Source of the DNA: JAGOEF01 sp964511665
GTDB taxonomy: Bacteria > Bacteroidota > Bacteroidia > Bacteroidales > ML635J-15
Direction: 5' to 3'
NCBI GenBank assembly: GCA_964511665.1
Contig: CAZEHA010000052.1
Coordinates: forward strand, 1-24,948
Length of the DNA: 24,948 nucleotides
Numbering within the stretch: the first letter of the stretch is position 1; every line of letters starts with the position of its first letter. Positions 22,427-24,948 of this stretch are shown here, one piece after another. Both the position numbers and the translations under genes were made by a program. The notes beneath the pieces were generated by a model that made no database searches, was not told where the DNA came from, and worked only from the letters and a program-made list of their open reading frames with translations.

Positions 22427-24948
22427 TTATTTTTTCTCGAGTTTGCGAACAATCACTCCGTTGGCAGTGTTTATTTTTATAACATACACTGCCGGAGCAT
22501 AGTTATCCATATTCAGCGATTGCGAATAGTTACCTGTAACATTTTCGAACTTCCATTCATTCAGCTTTTTGCCAAGCATGTCGTAAAGTTCAATGTGCAG
22601 TACATCCGAATCCCAGTTTTCTACGTTAACCTGAAGGTTTGTGTTGAAAGGATTGGGATATAACAGCACTGTTGGATTATTTACATTGTTGTTGCAATTG
22701 ATGCTAATAATTTCATATTTCGAGTAGGTTCCGTCGAAATCAATCTGGCGTAATCTGTAGTAAACAGTTCCCGACACCGAATAATTGTCGATATGACGAT
22801 AGTTGATTTCTTTATTACTGTTCCCGGCTCCATCAATCTCCGCAACTAAAGTCCAGTCGGTGCCATTAGAGCTTCTTTCGATTTCGAAATAGTCGTTATT
22901 TATTTCTGATGCGGTGGTCCAGTCGAGAGTTACCTTATTGTTGTTGCAATTACCTCTGAAGTAAAGCAATTCCACTGGCAATGGATTGTCTTTGGTTTTG
23001 GTTCCAAAGGTAATCGGGCTGTATGAGCTGAATGCCACCGATGAGGTAATATAACCTGTTGAAGTGTTTCCAACCGCTGTTCCGCCCATATTGTCCCAGC
23101 AATTGCCGTTCCAGTGGGCTACTGTAAGGTCGGGTAAATCGGCAATGCCACTGGCAGTTCCGTTTCTCCAATACAGGGTTACGGCCGGATAGGAATTGGT
23201 TGATGTAAGCAACCAGTATTCTACGCCACTCATGTGATGCAAATTAGAACCGTCGCATGTGTACGATGCCGACCAGTTCAGCAGGGGTGCTTCGTGTTTA
23301 TATTCAGCAGTAATGGTAGAATTGCCGGCGGGAGCTGCAATGGCACATGGCGCCCAAACAGTGCCTTCGCCTAAAGCAAAAGTAAATGCATCGGTTCCGG
23401 TTTTGGTCACAACTCCATTCACATAGCTGTTGGCATTGCCGATGTTCGAGCTGGCACCGCTTCCGAATGTTAACGAACCGCTTCCGCTAAAGTAAACCAC
23501 TCCATTGGTAAATGTACACGAACCATTTATGGTCATGGGTTCTACAATATTTATATCGCTAATTCCCGATGTAGAATTACTGAAAGTAACATTGTTGAAC
23601 GCACTGCTTCCGGCTTCGATGGTTTGTGCCGACATACCATTGAATACAACAGTTCCGGTACCGGCTGTAAAAGTTCCTTCGTTTTTCCAGTTTCCGCTTA
23701 CATTCAGAATCTGTGTGTTCGCCATAACCACGGTGTTTCCACTTTCAATTGTAATGTCGTTGCAGGTGCCCGAGGCTGATGAAATCGCAGGATTGTTCGA
23801 TATACAGGAGGTTCCAAAAGAGCGGAACACTACATTGTTGGTTGCAGTTGGCACGGTTACAGCTACAGTAAAGTTGCTTCCGTCGAATTCGAGCCAGTTT
23901 TCAACTGTGTTCCATTCGGTTCCTGCATTTCCTGTCCATAGGTAATCGCCCGTCACCAAACCGGATATACTTGGATTGTCGACAACTACAGTAAATGTGT
24001 TCGATGTGGCCTGGTCGCAACCCGATCCACTTGCGGTGTATATACATCTGTAATCGGTACTTGTAGTAAGTTCCTCTGTGGTATATGTACTGCTCGATGC
24101 TCCAACATTAACCCACGAAGAACCGTTGTAATACTGCCATTGGTAACCCGCTGACCCTGTTCCGTTCGATGGTGTGGCAGTCAGATCTGCGGTATTTCCA
24201 CTGCAAATACTGGCCGGGCCGGTAGCTGTAACGCTTGGGTCGGTCACTACGGTTACCGTAGCTGTGTTCGAAGTAAGCTGTCCACATCCCGAACCTGTCT
24301 GGCTGATGATGCAACGATACTGGTAAGTGCCTGCCGACGAAATGCCTGCCACCGACATAGTGCCGCTGGTTCCTCCTGTATAGGTTGAACCGGCCGGTGT
24401 GCCATTACTTACACTTCCCCATGTTCCGCTGTTGTTATATTGCCACTGATAGCTGAAACTACCTGTGCCGCCGCTTCCTGCCGCAGTCATGTTGCCCGAA
24501 GTACCTCCGGCACAAATGGTGGCGGGGCTTGTGGGTTGTGTTCCCACAGTTGGGTCGGCAACCACTGTTACCGTTGCGGTATTTGAAGTTAGCTGGTCGC
24601 AACCCGAGCCACTGGTAGAAACCAAACAGCGATATTGGTAGCTTCCTGCCGAACTGATACCGGCAACCGAGAAAGTGGTGCCTGTACTACCCGAATAGGT
24701 TGAGCCTGCGGGTGTTCCGTTGCTCACGTTGCCCCATGTTCCGCTGTTGTTGTATTGCCACTGGTATGTTGTTGTTCCTGTTCCACCCGAAGCAGCAATG
24801 GTCATATTACCCGAAGTGCCTCCGGCGCAAATAGTTGCCGGGCTGCTGGGTTGTGTTGTAATTGTTGGGTCGGCTACTACAGTAACAGTAGCTGTGTTCG
24901 AAGTTAGCTGTCCGCATCCTGAACCGGACTGGCTGATGATGCAACGAT
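22427..24948 (-). CDS. Large type IX secreted surface protein with Ig-like repeats (5' end missing)
   Basis: The frame stays open to the window edge, giving at least 839 residues, so the start and signal peptide lie outside. From the N-terminal side there are about 105-residue Ig/PKD-like repeats, each with Cys in TICAGG, YQYRC and GSGC and the core YQWQYNNSGTW. A region beginning YLWTGNAGTEWNTVENW follows, then a beta-rich stretch (VSGNWKNEGTFTAGTGTVVF) typical of Bacteroidota surface proteins, then a fibronectin-like segment (VTLDWTTASEINNDYFEIER). The last 83 residues (22427-22678) are a type A sorting domain starting NPTVLLYPNPF and ending IVRKLEKK. It is expected to cross the outer membrane by type IX secretion and be anchored or released. 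A role as an adhesin is inferred. Confidence 0.88.
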   Translation of the reverse strand, partial: RCIISQSGSGCGQLTSNTATVTVVADPTITTQPSSPATICAGGTSGNMTIAASGGTGTTTYQWQYNNSGTWGNVSNGTPAGSTYSGSTGTTFSVAGISSAGSYQYRCLVSTSGSGCDQLTSNTATVTVVADPTVGTQPTSPATICAGGTSGNMTAAGSGGTGSFSYQWQYNNSGTWGSVSNGTPAGSTYTGGTSGTMSVAGISSAGTYQYRCIISQTGSGCGQLTSNTATVTVVTDPSVTATGPASICSGNTADLTATPSNGTGSAGYQWQYYNGSSWVNVGASSSTYTTEELTTSTDYRCIYTASGSGCDQATSNTFTVVVDNPSISGLVTGDYLWTGNAGTEWNTVENWLEFDGSNFTVAVTVPTATNNVVFRSFGTSCISNNPAISSASGTCNDITIESGNTVVMANTQILNVSGNWKNEGTFTAGTGTVVFNGMSAQTIEAGSSAFNNVTFSNSTSGISDINIVEPMTINGSCTFTNGVVYFSGSGSLTFGSGASSNIGNANSYVNGVVTKTGTDAFTFALGEGTVWAPCAIAAPAGNSTITAEYKHEAPLLNWSASYTCDGSNLHHMSGVEYWLLTSTNSYPAVTLYWRNGTASGIADLPDLTVAHWNGNCWDNMGGTAVGNTSTGYITSSVAFSSYSPITFGTKTKDNPLPVELLYFRGNCNNNKVTLDWTTASEINNDYFEIERSSNGTDWTLVAEIDGAGNSNKEINYRHIDNYSVSGTVYYRLRQIDFDGTYSKYEIISINCNNNVNNPTVLLYPNPFNTNLQVNVENWDSDVLHIELYDMLGKKLNEWKFENVTGNYSQSLNMDNYAPAVYVIKINTANGVIVRKLEKK
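24003..24948 (-). repeat. Tandem repeats of 315 bp in the surface protein gene
   Basis: The landmark AAGTTAGCTG recurs at 24271 (as AAGTAAGCTG), 24586 and 24901, exactly 315 bases apart, which equals 105 codons without any indel. A shorter, diverged unit of about 268 bases lies at 24003-24270. The units encode the Ig-like domains. Many differences between units are synonymous. The third unit is cut by the window edge. Confidence 0.88.

Noticed and set aside
24003..24948. CRISPR-like periodic repeats
   Set aside because: The 315-bp period is in frame in a coding sequence and encodes Ig-like domains. There are no short identical repeats with unique spacers.

Overview
The window looks like a chromosomal segment of a Bacteroidota bacterium. 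The main evidence is a very large surface protein with a C-terminal type IX secretion sorting domain (22427-24948, minus strand) and several promoter boxes of the Bacteroidota TAnnTTTG type. Start regions mostly lack strong Shine-Dalgarno sequences, and the gene families are typical of Bacteroidota surface-polysaccharide loci. I cannot name the species.

Left part (1-3787) is mostly housekeeping. It holds the tail of a single-stranded DNA-binding protein with its terminator, an orphan NarL/LuxR-type response regulator, and a small hairpin-rich repeat element. A minus-strand pair follows (mannose-6-phosphate isomerase and a 137-residue unknown protein), then a plus-strand pair (uridine kinase and a DEDDy 3'-5' exonuclease).

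Middle part (3784-9751) is the scattered beginning of a surface glycan locus, with genes on both strands. It contains a Wzx-type flippase followed by an asparagine-synthase-like protein without the N-terminal cysteine, a glycosyltransferase, and a FemAB-like acyltransferase overlapping a methyltransferase.

Right part (9840-22206) is one long plus-strand run of twelve tightly packed genes. The order is: GT4 glycosyltransferase, hexapeptide-repeat acyltransferase, NodB deacetylase, GNAT-like unknown protein, PIG-L deacetylase, GT4 glycosyltransferase, WbqC, second FemAB-like protein, glycosyltransferase, GDP-mannose 4,6-dehydratase, GDP-L-fucose synthase, glycosyltransferase. ManA, Gmd and Fcl together point to GDP-L-fucose supply. 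The two deacetylases plus three or four acyltransferase-like proteins suggest that amino groups on the glycan are unmasked and re-acylated. No polymerase, initiating sugar transferase, phosphomannomutase or GDP-mannose pyrophosphorylase lies in the window, so the pathway must be completed elsewhere.

The window ends inside the minus-strand type IX cargo protein. It carries exact-period 315-bp (105-residue) Ig-like repeats, whose 5' end lies outside. I see no tRNA, rRNA, CRISPR array or insertion sequence with a transposase. No stretch longer than 300 bases lacks a gene.
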